Assembly (NCBI GenBank): GCA_029820565.1
Contig: JALGUR010000039.1
Span: forward strand, 1 to 42,216
DNA: 42,216 nt
DNA from: Candidatus Zipacnadia bacterium
GTDB lineage: Bacteria > Armatimonadota > Zipacnadia > Zipacnadales > Zipacnadaceae
Direction of reading: 5' to 3'
Shown: positions 8,688-16,314 of the stretch, one piece after another
Numbering within the stretch: the first letter of the stretch is position 1
Layout of the letters: every line of letters begins with the position of its first letter
Position numbers and translations under genes: made by a program
Notes under the pieces: model-generated
The model's database searches: none
Told to the model about the DNA's origin: nothing
Seen by the model: the letters and a program-made list of their open reading frames with translations, nothing else

Positions 8688-9415
8688 AGGTCGTAATTGT
8701 TATGCCAGCCTATAACGCAGCCACGACACTCCCGGGGACTGTCGCGGAAATTCCTGAGAATGTCGTAGATGAGATAATCGTTGTGGACGACTACAGTCGG
8801 GACTCCACTATAGAGGTCGCTGAGCAATTGGGTCTGAAAACTATCAGACATCCTCATAATGTGGGATACGGCGGCAACCAAAAGACCTGCTATATGGAAG
8901 CGTTGCGCGATGGAGCAGACGTCGTGATTATGCTGCATCCTGATGGGCAATATGACCCCCAGATAATCCCCCGGCTGATTGCTCCTATCCAAGCCGGGCA
9001 AGCCGATATCGTCCTGGGTTCGCGGTTCCTTAGACCCGGAGGAGCGCGGGCCGGAAACATGCCAGTGTGGAAAATGATTGGCAATCGCTTTCTAACCACA
9101 ATTGAGAATATGGTATTCAAACAGAGCCTTAGCGAGTATCATACCGGCTATCGTGCTTACAGTCGCCATTTTTTAGAGACGGTGCCGTTTCTGCGCAACG
9201 CTAATGGTTTTGTCTTTGATACCCAGATTCTGGCCCAAGCCTCTGCCTTTGGCTTTGACATTCACGAAGTCCCTGTAGAGACCAGATATTTCTCGGACGC
9301 TTCTTCCGTAGGTCTCCTCACCAGTATCACTTATGGCCTGGGAACGCTGGGAGTTTGTGGCTTGTACCTTCTGCACAAAGCCCGTATCCACAGGCCATCT
9401 CTGTTTATGCCCTAA
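8684..9415 (+). CDS. GT2 glycosyltransferase, polyprenyl-phosphate sugar synthase type (DPM1-like)
   Basis: Cytoplasmic family 2 glycosyltransferase, 243 residues, with the GT-A fold. It begins with MPAYNAATTLPGT (nucleotide-binding strand), then IIVVDDYSRDST, GYGGNQKTCYMEA and the metal-binding HPDGQYDP. The acceptor region GYRAYSRHFL matches DPM1/undecaprenyl-phosphate glycosyltransferases. The C-terminus has one weak hydrophobic stretch but no clear pair of transmembrane helices. It overlaps the GT-C gene by four bases, implying coupled translation. The pair fits a route in which this enzyme charges a polyprenyl phosphate and the GT-C enzyme uses it. The sugar is not identifiable. Confidence 0.9.
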   Translation: MKVVIVMPAYNAATTLPGTVAEIPENVVDEIIVVDDYSRDSTIEVAEQLGLKTIRHPHNVGYGGNQKTCYMEALRDGADVVIMLHPDGQYDPQIIPRLIAPIQAGQADIVLGSRFLRPGGARAGNMPVWKMIGNRFLTTIENMVFKQSLSEYHTGYRAYSRHFLETVPFLRNANGFVFDTQILAQASAFGFDIHEVPVETRYFSDASSVGLLTSITYGLGTLGVCGLYLLHKARIHRPSLFMP

Positions 9416-9506
9416 ATTCTGGCCGTTGCTGAAGCAATACTTCGGTAATCTCAGTGAGAGACCCTTCTTCACAGTGTCGAAGCTCCCAATAAAGTAGGCG
9501 ACTTGA

Positions 9507-10487
9507 ATGCTAACCGAATTAACAACCGTGCGATTGAAGTCAAACGAAGAGATGTCTCTCATAAGAGTGGCCGCGCCGGAGCCGCAGTGGGCGGAGCGCC
9601 TGGTTGACTTGATCGCGCACAAAGGCGAACCTTGGGTCGGTTACCTGCGGTTAGTACTGCAGCAGCAACTGCCTGGCTTGGAAGTCTATGTGTATGTTGG
9701 CTTGCTGGCAGGAGAAATCGCCGGCAATATCATGACCCTGGAGGCCACCGCGCCGCGGCTGGGCATTCTTGGTAATGTGCTCACTGCCCCGGCTCACCGG
9801 CGCAAGGGTATCTGTATGGCCTTGATGGAGGCACTCACCAATGATTTTCGCGGCCGCGGCGGCCGGGGGATGACCCTTGGCACTGGCTACGGCAGTCCGG
9901 CCTACCACATATACCACAGCTTCGGGTTCCGCAGCGTAGCGGGCACGGGCCGCATGATATGGCAGGTTGAGCCCGGTTTTCTCCAGGATTACTTCGCGCC
10001 GGCTCCCACGCAAGTGCGGGACATCGCCTGGCCGGACTGGGCATTCTTGGACCTGTTGTACACGATGGAGGAGGGTGATTTTGTGCGCAACGTGCGGTTT
10101 GCCCAATATGGGCTCAGTGCCTACGAGGGCCTGTTCCCACAACTCCATGAGATGACCACCCAGCCGCCCGGCCAGTCTAAAGTGCTGGAGAAGGACAGCG
10201 GAGAGGTAGTCGGACATGTCACTTTGCTCCCTGATCCGCGCTGGCGAGACAGTGTACTACTGTTAGATGTCTTCATTCATCCCAATTCCTATCCGGCTGC
10301 CGGCGAGTTGCTCGCCGCTATAGAATTTCCTGCCAACACCAAGATTCAGGCCTACGCCGAGACCACCGCCCAGGAAAAGATTGCTACGTTGAAGGATAGA
10401 GGTCTACACGAAGAAGCGGTTCTGCTCAGTCAACTCACCGTCGGCGACGAGCAGCGGGATGTAGTGGTGTTGGCTGCAGGGCGTTAA
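9507..10487 (+). CDS. GNAT family N-acetyltransferase
   Basis: Acetyl-CoA-dependent acetyltransferase, 326 residues. The acetyl-CoA-binding motif A is at about residues 90-110: NVLTAPAHRRKGICMALMEA, with the RRKGxxxAL loop. It is followed by GTGYGSPAYHIYHSFGF, the motif B region with the conserved aromatic residues. The second half (about 170-326) is a further mixed alpha/beta domain without an obvious second motif A. A later ATG at 9552 (MSLIRV) is an equally plausible start, since neither has a strong ribosome site. It is 28 bases upstream of another GNAT gene and probably cotranscribed. Substrate unknown. Confidence 0.85.
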   Translation: MLTELTTVRLKSNEEMSLIRVAAPEPQWAERLVDLIAHKGEPWVGYLRLVLQQQLPGLEVYVYVGLLAGEIAGNIMTLEATAPRLGILGNVLTAPAHRRKGICMALMEALTNDFRGRGGRGMTLGTGYGSPAYHIYHSFGFRSVAGTGRMIWQVEPGFLQDYFAPAPTQVRDIAWPDWAFLDLLYTMEEGDFVRNVRFAQYGLSAYEGLFPQLHEMTTQPPGQSKVLEKDSGEVVGHVTLLPDPRWRDSVLLLDVFIHPNSYPAAGELLAAIEFPANTKIQAYAETTAQEKIATLKDRGLHEEAVLLSQLTVGDEQRDVVVLAAGR

Positions 10488-10515
10488 TAAACACTGTAGT
10501 AATGAGGGATTATCA

Positions 10516-11631
10516 ATGTCCGAGCAGTTTACCATACGCCAGCGAGATCTAGATGGCAGCCACCGCAGGGAACTAATAATTGGTGACAAAGCCATCAGTT
10601 ATGTGGCCACGCGGCATTATGACTTGCGGATTGGTTGCTCTGTGGTCAGCATGCGAGGAGTTACTAGCGTGCACACGGACGCGGCCCATCGCAAGCGGGG
10701 CTACGCCCGACGCCTGATGACCGAGAGTATTGAGTATATGAAAGAGCAAGGCTATTCTGTCTCGGTGCTGTTTGGTATCTCCGATTTCTACCATAAGTTC
10801 GGCTATGCCACCTGCCTGGCCTTCTACCGGCTACAGATAGCAACCCGGGATGCTGAACGGGCCCAACCATCTCTGGAAACGCGTCCGGCTACTGATGAAG
10901 ATATCGCCGCCATCCGCGCAATTTACAATGAGACCAATCGGTGCCGAACCGGTTCAGTGGTACGCGGTGATGACTGGGGAGGGTTTGAAGCGAGGCGAAA
11001 TTATCAAGTGGTGGTAACCACTGGCCGCAATGGCCAAGTCAACGGGTATGCCGTCATCGCGCCTACGAAGACCGTGGTAGAGGTTATGGAAATTGGGAGA
11101 CAGTTAGGACCGGCTCAGATATCCATATTCCAGTCGCTGCTCGCCTACTTTGCCCAGCTTGCTATTGAGCGCCGCTGCGGCGAGGTTACCGTCCGTGTGC
11201 CGCCTGACCACCCCTTTGCTATCTTTTCCCGCCGCTACGGCTGTCAGACCACAGGTATCTATCCGTACAATACCGATGGCATGGGCCGCATAATTCGCCT
11301 GGACATACTGTTTGAGCAGGTAAGCTCTGAATTGAATCGGCGTTTACGACTATTCTCGCTCCCTACCACGCTTCATCTCGATATTGTGACCGACGTTGGC
11401 GAAATCGGCGTCAGTATAGAAAATGAGCAGTTAACGGTGGGCGGGCCTAATGGCCGAGGCGGCCGCCTGGAACTGCCCCAGGCCATCCTGACCCAACTAC
11501 TGTTTGGCTATCGCAATATAGATGATGTCATAGACCAGTCCGACGTCAGGGCCCACGAAGATCTGTTGCCTGTGCTGCGGACCCTATTTCCGGTGGGATG
11601 TCCGTATATGTGGGAACCAGACCGTTTCTGA
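10516..11631 (+). CDS. Eis-like GNAT acetyltransferase with SCP2-like C-terminal domain
   Basis: 371-residue protein with the three-part layout of the Eis family. The N-terminal GNAT domain has MRGVTSVHTDAAHRKRGYAR (motif A, HRKRGYA) and FYHKFGYA. A second GNAT-like domain spans about 125-280. The C-terminal sterol-carrier-like domain ends in PYMWEPDRF, the characteristic carboxy terminus of this family, whose terminal carboxylate takes part in catalysis in mycobacterial Eis. Family members acetylate amines, including aminoglycosides, but the physiological substrate here is unknown. GAGGG lies eight bases before the ATG. It sits in a tight plus-strand group with the preceding GNAT and the following SRPBCC gene. 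Confidence 0.9.
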   Translation: MSEQFTIRQRDLDGSHRRELIIGDKAISYVATRHYDLRIGCSVVSMRGVTSVHTDAAHRKRGYARRLMTESIEYMKEQGYSVSVLFGISDFYHKFGYATCLAFYRLQIATRDAERAQPSLETRPATDEDIAAIRAIYNETNRCRTGSVVRGDDWGGFEARRNYQVVVTTGRNGQVNGYAVIAPTKTVVEVMEIGRQLGPAQISIFQSLLAYFAQLAIERRCGEVTVRVPPDHPFAIFSRRYGCQTTGIYPYNTDGMGRIIRLDILFEQVSSELNRRLRLFSLPTTLHLDIVTDVGEIGVSIENEQLTVGGPNGRGGRLELPQAILTQLLFGYRNIDDVIDQSDVRAHEDLLPVLRTLFPVGCPYMWEPDRF

Positions 11632-11647
11632 GAAAGGAAGTGACCTT

Positions 11648-12091
11648 ATGCCCACTGTTAGTAGCGAAATACTCATTCAAGCGCCGGCCGGAGCGGTCTA
11701 CAGCCTGGCCCAGGATATAGAGCAGTTTCCTGAATTTATGGCAGACGTCCAAAGTGTAGAGATATTGGAAGACAACCTACCCCGCCGCGTCAGTCGGTGG
11801 GTAGGAGTAGTCAAAGAGTTTAATCGCACCGTCACGTGGACCGAAGAGGACTTTTGGGATGATGAGCAGCGGCGCTGTACCTTTCGCCAAACCGAGGGAG
11901 ACTACACCCAGTACCAAGGCGAATGGGAGTTCCACGAAGATCCTCAGGGCACCAGAGTCTATCTGCGGATTGACTTTGAATATGATGTGCCGTTGATTGG
12001 CGCGCTTATCAAGGGCATCCTGCAACGCAAGATGCAGCAAAATGTCGAGGCTATGCTGGCCGCCCTTAAGGAGCAAGCTGAGGCGGGGTAG
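11648..12091 (+). CDS. SRPBCC family protein (COQ10/polyketide-cyclase-like START fold)
   Basis: Small lipid- or hydrophobe-binding helix-grip protein, 147 residues. The N-terminal pattern (SSEILIQAPAGAVYSLAQDI followed by EQFPEFM) and DVQSVEIL are typical of COQ10/cyclase START proteins. The RQTEGDYTQYQGEWEFHED strands and a long C-terminal helix complete the fold. AAGGAAGTG precedes the ATG. It is 16 bases after the Eis-like gene, in the same operon. Ligand unknown; the coupling with two acetyltransferases is the only context. Confidence 0.87.
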   Translation: MPTVSSEILIQAPAGAVYSLAQDIEQFPEFMADVQSVEILEDNLPRRVSRWVGVVKEFNRTVTWTEEDFWDDEQRRCTFRQTEGDYTQYQGEWEFHEDPQGTRVYLRIDFEYDVPLIGALIKGILQRKMQQNVEAMLAALKEQAEAG

Positions 12092-12153
12092 TAAGGTGAC
12101 TGTGACAGTGTCATCACTGCGAGATTGCCTTGTCCACAGTAAGGGAAAATCAA

Positions 12154-12183
12154 ATCGGCTGGGGCACTGATATCCCCGCCGAT
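12154..12183 (-). terminator. predicted terminator downstream of flgM
   Basis: An inverted repeat with arms ATCGGC(T)GGGG and CCCCGCCGAT, a nine-base loop and a single bulged T. On the minus strand it is followed by TTGATTTT, so it can end flgM transcription. It lies between the convergent SRPBCC and flgM genes and may also serve the plus strand, where no T-run follows. Confidence 0.5.
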
Positions 12184-12221
12184 CAAGGTACGGGAAGCAG
12201 TTAGAACCAGTAGCCCTAAGT

Positions 12222-12518
12222 TTAGGAATTACCGGAGATAATCTGCTCAGCAATGGCTTTGGCGTCTATTTCGTAAGTTCCCTCCTGGATGCGTCTCTTA
12301 AGGGCCGCAACTTTCTCCTGGCGCACTTCGGGGACTGTACTTAATGCCTCTTTGGCCTTCTGGATTTCTGCCGCCCGCTGACTGAGCATTACCTGGTCAA
12401 CCTGGGCCGCGCCAGCAGTGGCCGGTGCGTCCACTTCAGTAGGCTTAACCGGGGAAGTCTCGGCCGGTTCAGTAGCCTTGCGGCCAACGCGGGAGAGTTT
12501 ATCGGGATCAATCCTCAT
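12222..12518 (-). CDS. flgM: FlgM-like anti-sigma-28 factor
   Basis: Small intrinsically disordered negative regulator that binds sigma-28 (FliA) until hook completion lets it be exported. The N-terminus MRIDPDKL matches the usual FlgM start. A Pro/Ala/Thr-rich segment follows, then the conserved binding region VDQVMLSQRAAEIQKAKEAL, with PEVRQEKVAALKRRIQEGTY and IDAKAIAEQII. The frame is open to a GTG at 12536, but AGGAG lies inside that stretch, eight bases before the ATG at 12518, so the shorter form (98 residues) is chosen. A sigma-28-like promoter lies upstream at 12577-12603. No flagellar gene is in the window; the neighbours are the RseB-like and ECF sigma genes. Confidence 0.87.
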   Translation of the reverse strand: MRIDPDKLSRVGRKATEPAETSPVKPTEVDAPATAGAAQVDQVMLSQRAAEIQKAKEALSTVPEVRQEKVAALKRRIQEGTYEIDAKAIAEQIISGNS

Positions 12519-12576
12519 TACCATTACTCCTGACACACACCTGGCCTCCTGGGTCAGCAGGCCAACTAAATTATTA

Positions 12577-12603
12577 GTATCGTCACCTTATCCAAAAACT
12601 TTA
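12577..12603 (-). promoter_or_regulatory. predicted sigma-28 (FliA) promoter of flgM
   Basis: On the minus strand: TAAAGTTT (12603-12596), 11-base spacer, GACGATAC (12584-12577). This is 8/8 and 6/8 against the enterobacterial FliA consensus TAAAGTTT-N11-GCCGATAA with the exact spacing. Initiation would be near 12570, about 50 bases before the flgM ATG. The leader contains a small inverted repeat, TGGCCT/AGGCCA. Confidence 0.7.
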
Positions 12604-12727
12604 ACATATTAGCGCAATTTTTGCAAGTCATCGCAGAATATTTGGATGAATGTGGCATACTTCGCGGCTGGATACATAAATCCTTCTTTGTTGTATGAAG
12701 TTTTTCAGCACTTGCCAACTATTGTGC

Positions 12728-13774
12728 CTACCGACCCATCGAGGCCTTGATCTTCTGTATCTCTTCCTCGGGTAGCGAGCCGACCAGGGCAAAGCAATAC
12801 TTGCCCTGCACCCACCAATGGCCGCTATGGCCTACGACCCGGGGCGGCTGTAAGCAGCGCGGGGCTTGAAAAATAGAAAAGGTATCCAGACCATTGGAGA
12901 AGGGCAGCCATAGAATGAACTGGTCTTTGTGGCGAGTGACGGCTACCGAATCCTGTTCCAACTGATAACCGGGAGGAACGTGGCGAGGCAGTATAGCATG
13001 GAAGCCGGCCTGCTTCTGGGCTGCTTGTAGTGGGATGCGGTGCAACGGGGGTGGCACGCGACTGATTTGACAGTTGGGGCGCGGCTTGAAGGCAAACAGT
13101 TCGGGACTAAAGGTGGGTTGATACTTTATCGTCTGGAAATAGGCCGAGTAGGCAATCTGGCCCCGGGAATCGAAGCGCTGTATCTTCAACTGGACAAAAG
13201 TGTCCTTATCAATCCACAACTGGCGCAGAGGCCGCTTGTCCCTTCCCGTTATTCGTATTATGTACGCGGTTTGCTCGGCTACTGTTCCCTCGCCCAGATA
13301 TTCAGCATGCAGATGACGCCGAGAAGCATGTAAGGACGTTAATCGAGTCTGGTGGAGTTTGCCCAGCGGCGGCAGAGTACTGGTTATTACCTGTTTAGTG
13401 GTCGGATAGTACTCCCAGCGCTGGTGCCCATTACTAACTACCAACCGACCGCGCTGCTGAGGAGGATGAACGACAACAATGCGTTCGCGATTGTCCGAGG
13501 CCCGGTAGACTTTCTGTTGATAACCGGCCACCTTACGGCCTTGCCGGAATATGATGATGTCCCGCAGGCCCTCATAGGCCACTGTCCCCTCGGCTTGGAG
13601 GCTTTTATCCAATACGCGCCAGGCCCATTCTGGGCCAGCATATACTGGCGAAATAGCGGGGAGTAGAATCCCTACCAGCCATAGACCTACACTGAGGCCC
13701 ACGACTACCGGCCGTAGCCGCGGCAGCCACCCCAAGCGGAGAGGAGAGTGTACAGTGACAATCCTAACAGACAT
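12728..13774 (-). CDS. RseB/MucB-like sigma-E regulatory protein
   Basis: Secreted 348-residue protein of the RseB/LolA-like fold. A basic N-terminus, a hydrophobic segment (VVVGLSVGLWLVGILLPAIS) and a cleavage-like VYAG indicate export to the periplasm. Features of MucB/RseB are seen: TVAYEGLRDIIIFRQGR, NGHQRWEYYP, LRQLWIDKDTFVQLKIQRFD and YFQTIKYQPTFSPELFAFKP. The C-terminal domain has LPRHVPPGYQL and GLDTFSIFQ, as in the second domain of the family. RseB-like proteins bind the anti-sigma factor and tune its proteolysis. It is third in the sigma/anti-sigma/RseB order, as in rpoE-rseA-rseB operons. AGGGAT lies eight bases before the ATG. Confidence 0.85.
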   Translation of the reverse strand: MSVRIVTVHSPLRLGWLPRLRPVVVGLSVGLWLVGILLPAISPVYAGPEWAWRVLDKSLQAEGTVAYEGLRDIIIFRQGRKVAGYQQKVYRASDNRERIVVVHPPQQRGRLVVSNGHQRWEYYPTTKQVITSTLPPLGKLHQTRLTSLHASRRHLHAEYLGEGTVAEQTAYIIRITGRDKRPLRQLWIDKDTFVQLKIQRFDSRGQIAYSAYFQTIKYQPTFSPELFAFKPRPNCQISRVPPPLHRIPLQAAQKQAGFHAILPRHVPPGYQLEQDSVAVTRHKDQFILWLPFSNGLDTFSIFQAPRCLQPPRVVGHSGHWWVQGKYCFALVGSLPEEEIQKIKASMGR

Positions 13775-13812
13775 TGGTTGATCCCTACAATATGTTAACC
13801 TGTTCGCTTATG

Positions 13813-14370
13813 CTATTCAGTAGACAGCGGATATGACACTAATTGCAGTCCTGGATCATCGGCTAATGGCCGATTCCGCACATAGCGGCGGTGACGAAGC
13901 GTGACTTCGTCCCAGATCCCCGTCTCAGGAATACTACTAACCTCGGCTATTTGGGCCTCGGGCAGCGATGGACTAACTGTGCCCGACGCAACGTTAGGCA
14001 CTGAGGATGACCGCAGGAACAGCCCGCCGACACCCACTAACAGTACTATCGCCGCTACTGTGGCCAGACCTACCACTGGTTGAACTACGGGCGCCGGCGG
14101 CTTCAGATCGCCCCACAGTCGCCGATACCAAGGCGTCCGTTGGCCATGGCCAACTTCATCTATTCGCTGACGCAATTGCTCAGTGAAGGTCTCCGGGACC
14201 GACTCAGCAGGAAGATTGACCAGCAATCGCCGTACTGTTGCCATTCGTCGACCAAACTCGCGACAGGCGGGGCAGCGACTCTGGTGATCTTCCAGTTGCT
14301 GTTGTAGCCGACTGCTGCGTTCACTGGAACTGACAATTACTATTAGTTTGCGGAATCTGCTACAGCGCAT
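13813..14370 (-). CDS. zinc-finger anti-sigma factor (RseA/ZAS type)
   Basis: Membrane-anchored anti-sigma factor, 185 residues. The cytoplasmic N-terminus begins MRCSRFRKLI and carries the ZAS motif HQSRCPAC (HxxxCxxC, about residues 29-36), which binds zinc and caps the sigma factor. One transmembrane segment (VVGLATVAAIVLLVGVGGLF) lies near residues 98-117, followed by an extracytoplasmic tail of about 65 residues that could meet the RseB-like partner. AAGGAG precedes the ATG. It lies 44 bases after the sigma gene. Family knowledge: such factors release sigma after regulated intramembrane proteolysis. Confidence 0.88.
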   Translation of the reverse strand: MRCSRFRKLIVIVSSSERSSRLQQQLEDHQSRCPACREFGRRMATVRRLLVNLPAESVPETFTEQLRQRIDEVGHGQRTPWYRRLWGDLKPPAPVVQPVVGLATVAAIVLLVGVGGLFLRSSSVPNVASGTVSPSLPEAQIAEVSSIPETGIWDEVTLRHRRYVRNRPLADDPGLQLVSYPLSTE

Positions 14371-14414
14371 ACTAACAAGACTCCTTTGTTGCCGCCTTCT
14401 TACTCGATGATCCG

Positions 14415-15029
14415 TTACATTGACAGCAGTTCGTCCAGCGGCAATTTCGCCGCTAATTTCTTCTGGAGTTGATCGCGAGCGTTGAAAAGCCTGCTTTTGA
14501 CTGTGCCCAGTGGGCAGCCCAAAATGTCAGCAATTTCCTCGTAACTTAGCCCGACCAGATCACATAACACAATAACCGAACTGAGTTTCGGTGACAATTC
14601 ACCAATGGCCTCTCTGACTACCTGCTGTGTTTCCGATGTTTCCAACTTCTTAACCGGCCCGGGTGCCTTATCAGCTACCTGGCGGGATACTTCGCTATTC
14701 TCAACACTCACGGGTTCATCCAGCGAGACCGTTGATCTACGGCTCCGGCGGCGGGCCGCGTCAATAGCCAAGTTACTGGCAATCCGGTACAGCCAAGTCT
14801 GGAAACTGGACGCGCCCCGAAATTCCGGCAAAGCCTGATAGGCTCTGACAAACGTCTCCTGGGCTATATCCTCAGCCTCGGTGCGGTCGTGCAGCATACG
14901 GACCACGTAATTGTAAATGCTATTCTTGTACTCATCGACCAATGCGGTAAAGGCCCCGTCATCGCCCCGTTGGGCTTGATTGACCAGACTGTCAATGTCA
15001 GGCTGGCTGGCCGGGTCATTGTTTACCAT
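14415..15029 (-). CDS. ECF RNA polymerase sigma factor (RpoE-like)
   Basis: Extracytoplasmic-function sigma factor of about 204 residues. Region 2 is seen in DEYKNSIYNYVVRMLHDRTE followed by AEDIAQETFVRAYQALPEF and FQTWLYRIASNLAIDAARRR. Region 4 is the helix-turn-helix ELSPKLSSVIVLCDLVGLSY followed by EEIADILGCPLGTVKSRL. The frame is open to a GTG at 15059 without a ribosome site. The ATG at 15029 follows AGGAA and is preferred. It heads the sigma/anti-sigma/RseB cassette on the minus strand. A GAACTT-N17-TCAAA promoter before htrA at 32.2 kb is a plausible target. Confidence 0.93.
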   Translation of the reverse strand: MVNNDPASQPDIDSLVNQAQRGDDGAFTALVDEYKNSIYNYVVRMLHDRTEAEDIAQETFVRAYQALPEFRGASSFQTWLYRIASNLAIDAARRRSRRSTVSLDEPVSVENSEVSRQVADKAPGPVKKLETSETQQVVREAIGELSPKLSSVIVLCDLVGLSYEEIADILGCPLGTVKSRLFNARDQLQKKLAAKLPLDELLSM

Positions 15030-15097
15030 TGTAGACGCATTCCTGCCGGTAAGGTTCACTTGTCAGACAGTTTTGCTCACCTGGCCACTCTATCATA

Positions 15098-16057
15098 TCA
15101 ATCAGGAGTGGTGGGGCCTAAGAAAATGTTGCGGTCGAATATCCTGTGGAAGGCCCACTGTCCCTCGGCGTCGCTGCGCTCTTGACGAAAGGTCTCATAA
15201 CCTTGCACCCGGGCATCCAAGTTGTCCGCATAATGCAGAGCACAGGCCTCGGGAATAGCCGGCATGATGGGTGCCCCCCACTCCCGCTCACCGTGGTGAC
15301 TCAGCAGGATGTGGGTCAGTAGATTAGCCAGGGCAGCAGGGAAATCAGGGAGCTGAGCCAGCTTGCGATTTACAACTCTATCGGTGATTACTACATGACC
15401 CACAAAGTTGCCCAGGTTGGTGTAGTCAAGGGCCATCTCGCCTTCCAGTTCATAGATTTTGCCCAGATCGTGAAGCAAGGCGGCAGCTATCAGTAAATCG
15501 CGGTTGAGTTCCGCGTGTAACTGGGCAGCGGTCTTGACTATCTCAGTCACGTTGAGAGTGTGCTCGAGCAGGCCCCCGATGTGAGCATGATGCATGGCTT
15601 TTGCGGCTGGGGCCTGCGCAAATCGCTTCATGATTTCGTCATCACCGAATATGGCCTCAACCAGCGCTTTCAGATTAGGCTCCCCGATTGCCTCAATATT
15701 ATCACGCAATTGCTGGAGCATTTCCGCCGGCGGGCGGGAGCTGGTTTTGACAAAGTCCGCTTGATCATACTCGGATGGCTCACAACAGCGCAACTGCTGG
15801 ATGATTATCTGGCTCTGCCCCTGGTACTCTTCTACGTGCCCCCGCAGGTGAACTACATCACCGATTTCAAACCGGCTGGCAATCTCCTCGGCATTGTCCC
15901 ACACCCGGGCGGGCATCTCGCCACTGCGGTCGCCGACAACCAGATTCAGATATCGCCCAGGCTTGTTCCGAAAGGGTAATAGAGCCTTCTCTTTGACCAC
16001 AAAAGCCGCCGCCACCGGTTCGTTGGCTACTAGCTCACTGACCATTTGCTTGGCCAT
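15098..16057 (-). CDS. YhaM-like 3'-5' exoribonuclease (OB fold plus HD domain)
   Basis: 319-residue protein with the architecture of YhaM/CBF1. The N-terminal OB-fold nucleic-acid-binding domain (PGRYLNLVVGDRSGEMPARV, GDVVHLRGHVEEYQGQSQII) is followed by an HD phosphohydrolase domain. HD ligands are visible in HHAHIGGLLEHTLNV, LLHDLGKIYEL, GHVVITDRV and ILSHHGEREWG; the tail has ALHYADNLDARV. YhaM degrades RNA and single-stranded DNA 3' to 5' in a metal-dependent way. GAGAGGAGA precedes the ATG. It follows the Clp1-like kinase gene on the same strand after a 257-base repeat-rich spacer. Confidence 0.9.
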   Translation of the reverse strand: MAKQMVSELVANEPVAAAFVVKEKALLPFRNKPGRYLNLVVGDRSGEMPARVWDNAEEIASRFEIGDVVHLRGHVEEYQGQSQIIIQQLRCCEPSEYDQADFVKTSSRPPAEMLQQLRDNIEAIGEPNLKALVEAIFGDDEIMKRFAQAPAAKAMHHAHIGGLLEHTLNVTEIVKTAAQLHAELNRDLLIAAALLHDLGKIYELEGEMALDYTNLGNFVGHVVITDRVVNRKLAQLPDFPAALANLLTHILLSHHGEREWGAPIMPAIPEACALHYADNLDARVQGYETFRQERSDAEGQWAFHRIFDRNIFLGPTTPD

Positions 16058-16135
16058 ACAAATCTCCTCTCAACTGCCGTTTGGAGGGGCCGGTCCGGCC
16101 GCCGTAGCCATAAGGCTACTATGGCGGAGGTGGCT

Positions 16136-16158
16136 TGAACGCAGTGAACCCGGCCCGT
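16136..16158 (+). repeat. 23-base dispersed repeat, copy 2
   Basis: Identical over 23 bases to the reverse complement of 1858-1880 (core GAACGCAGTGAACCCGG). It lies in the repeat-rich spacer between the Clp1-like and YhaM-like genes, just after an imperfect hairpin with arms GTAGCC/GGCTAC. Confidence 0.8.
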
Positions 16159-16202
16159 ACTTGGCGATATGATGAGTGGGCCGGCCTCGCGCTGCTCGAG
16201 GC

Positions 16203-16244
16203 GGCCCCTCCGAACGGCAATCGCGACAAGAATGTCGCTCCTAC
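16203..16244. repeat. dispersed repeat modules (GGCCCCTCC and CGACAAGAATGTCG), copy 1
   Basis: Two adjacent modules. 16203-16223 (GGCCCCTCC followed by GGCAATCG) matches 33290-33310 with two mismatches. 16223-16244 contains the perfect palindrome CGACAAGAATGTCG followed by CTCCTAC and is identical over 22 bases to 33259-33280. In the second location the two modules are in swapped order. Confidence 0.8.
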
Positions 16245-16314
16245 AGTACAAAGTTATTGCCGTTCTCCGGCGCCCCTGCATCCCTGCTCACTGTCTACTA
16301 TCCACTGTTCCCTC

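Noticed and set aside
15029..15090. GTCTGA just upstream of the ECF sigma gene as an autoregulatory promoter
   Set aside because: TCTGA fits a sigma-E -10, but no GAACTT-like box lies 16-17 bases upstream.
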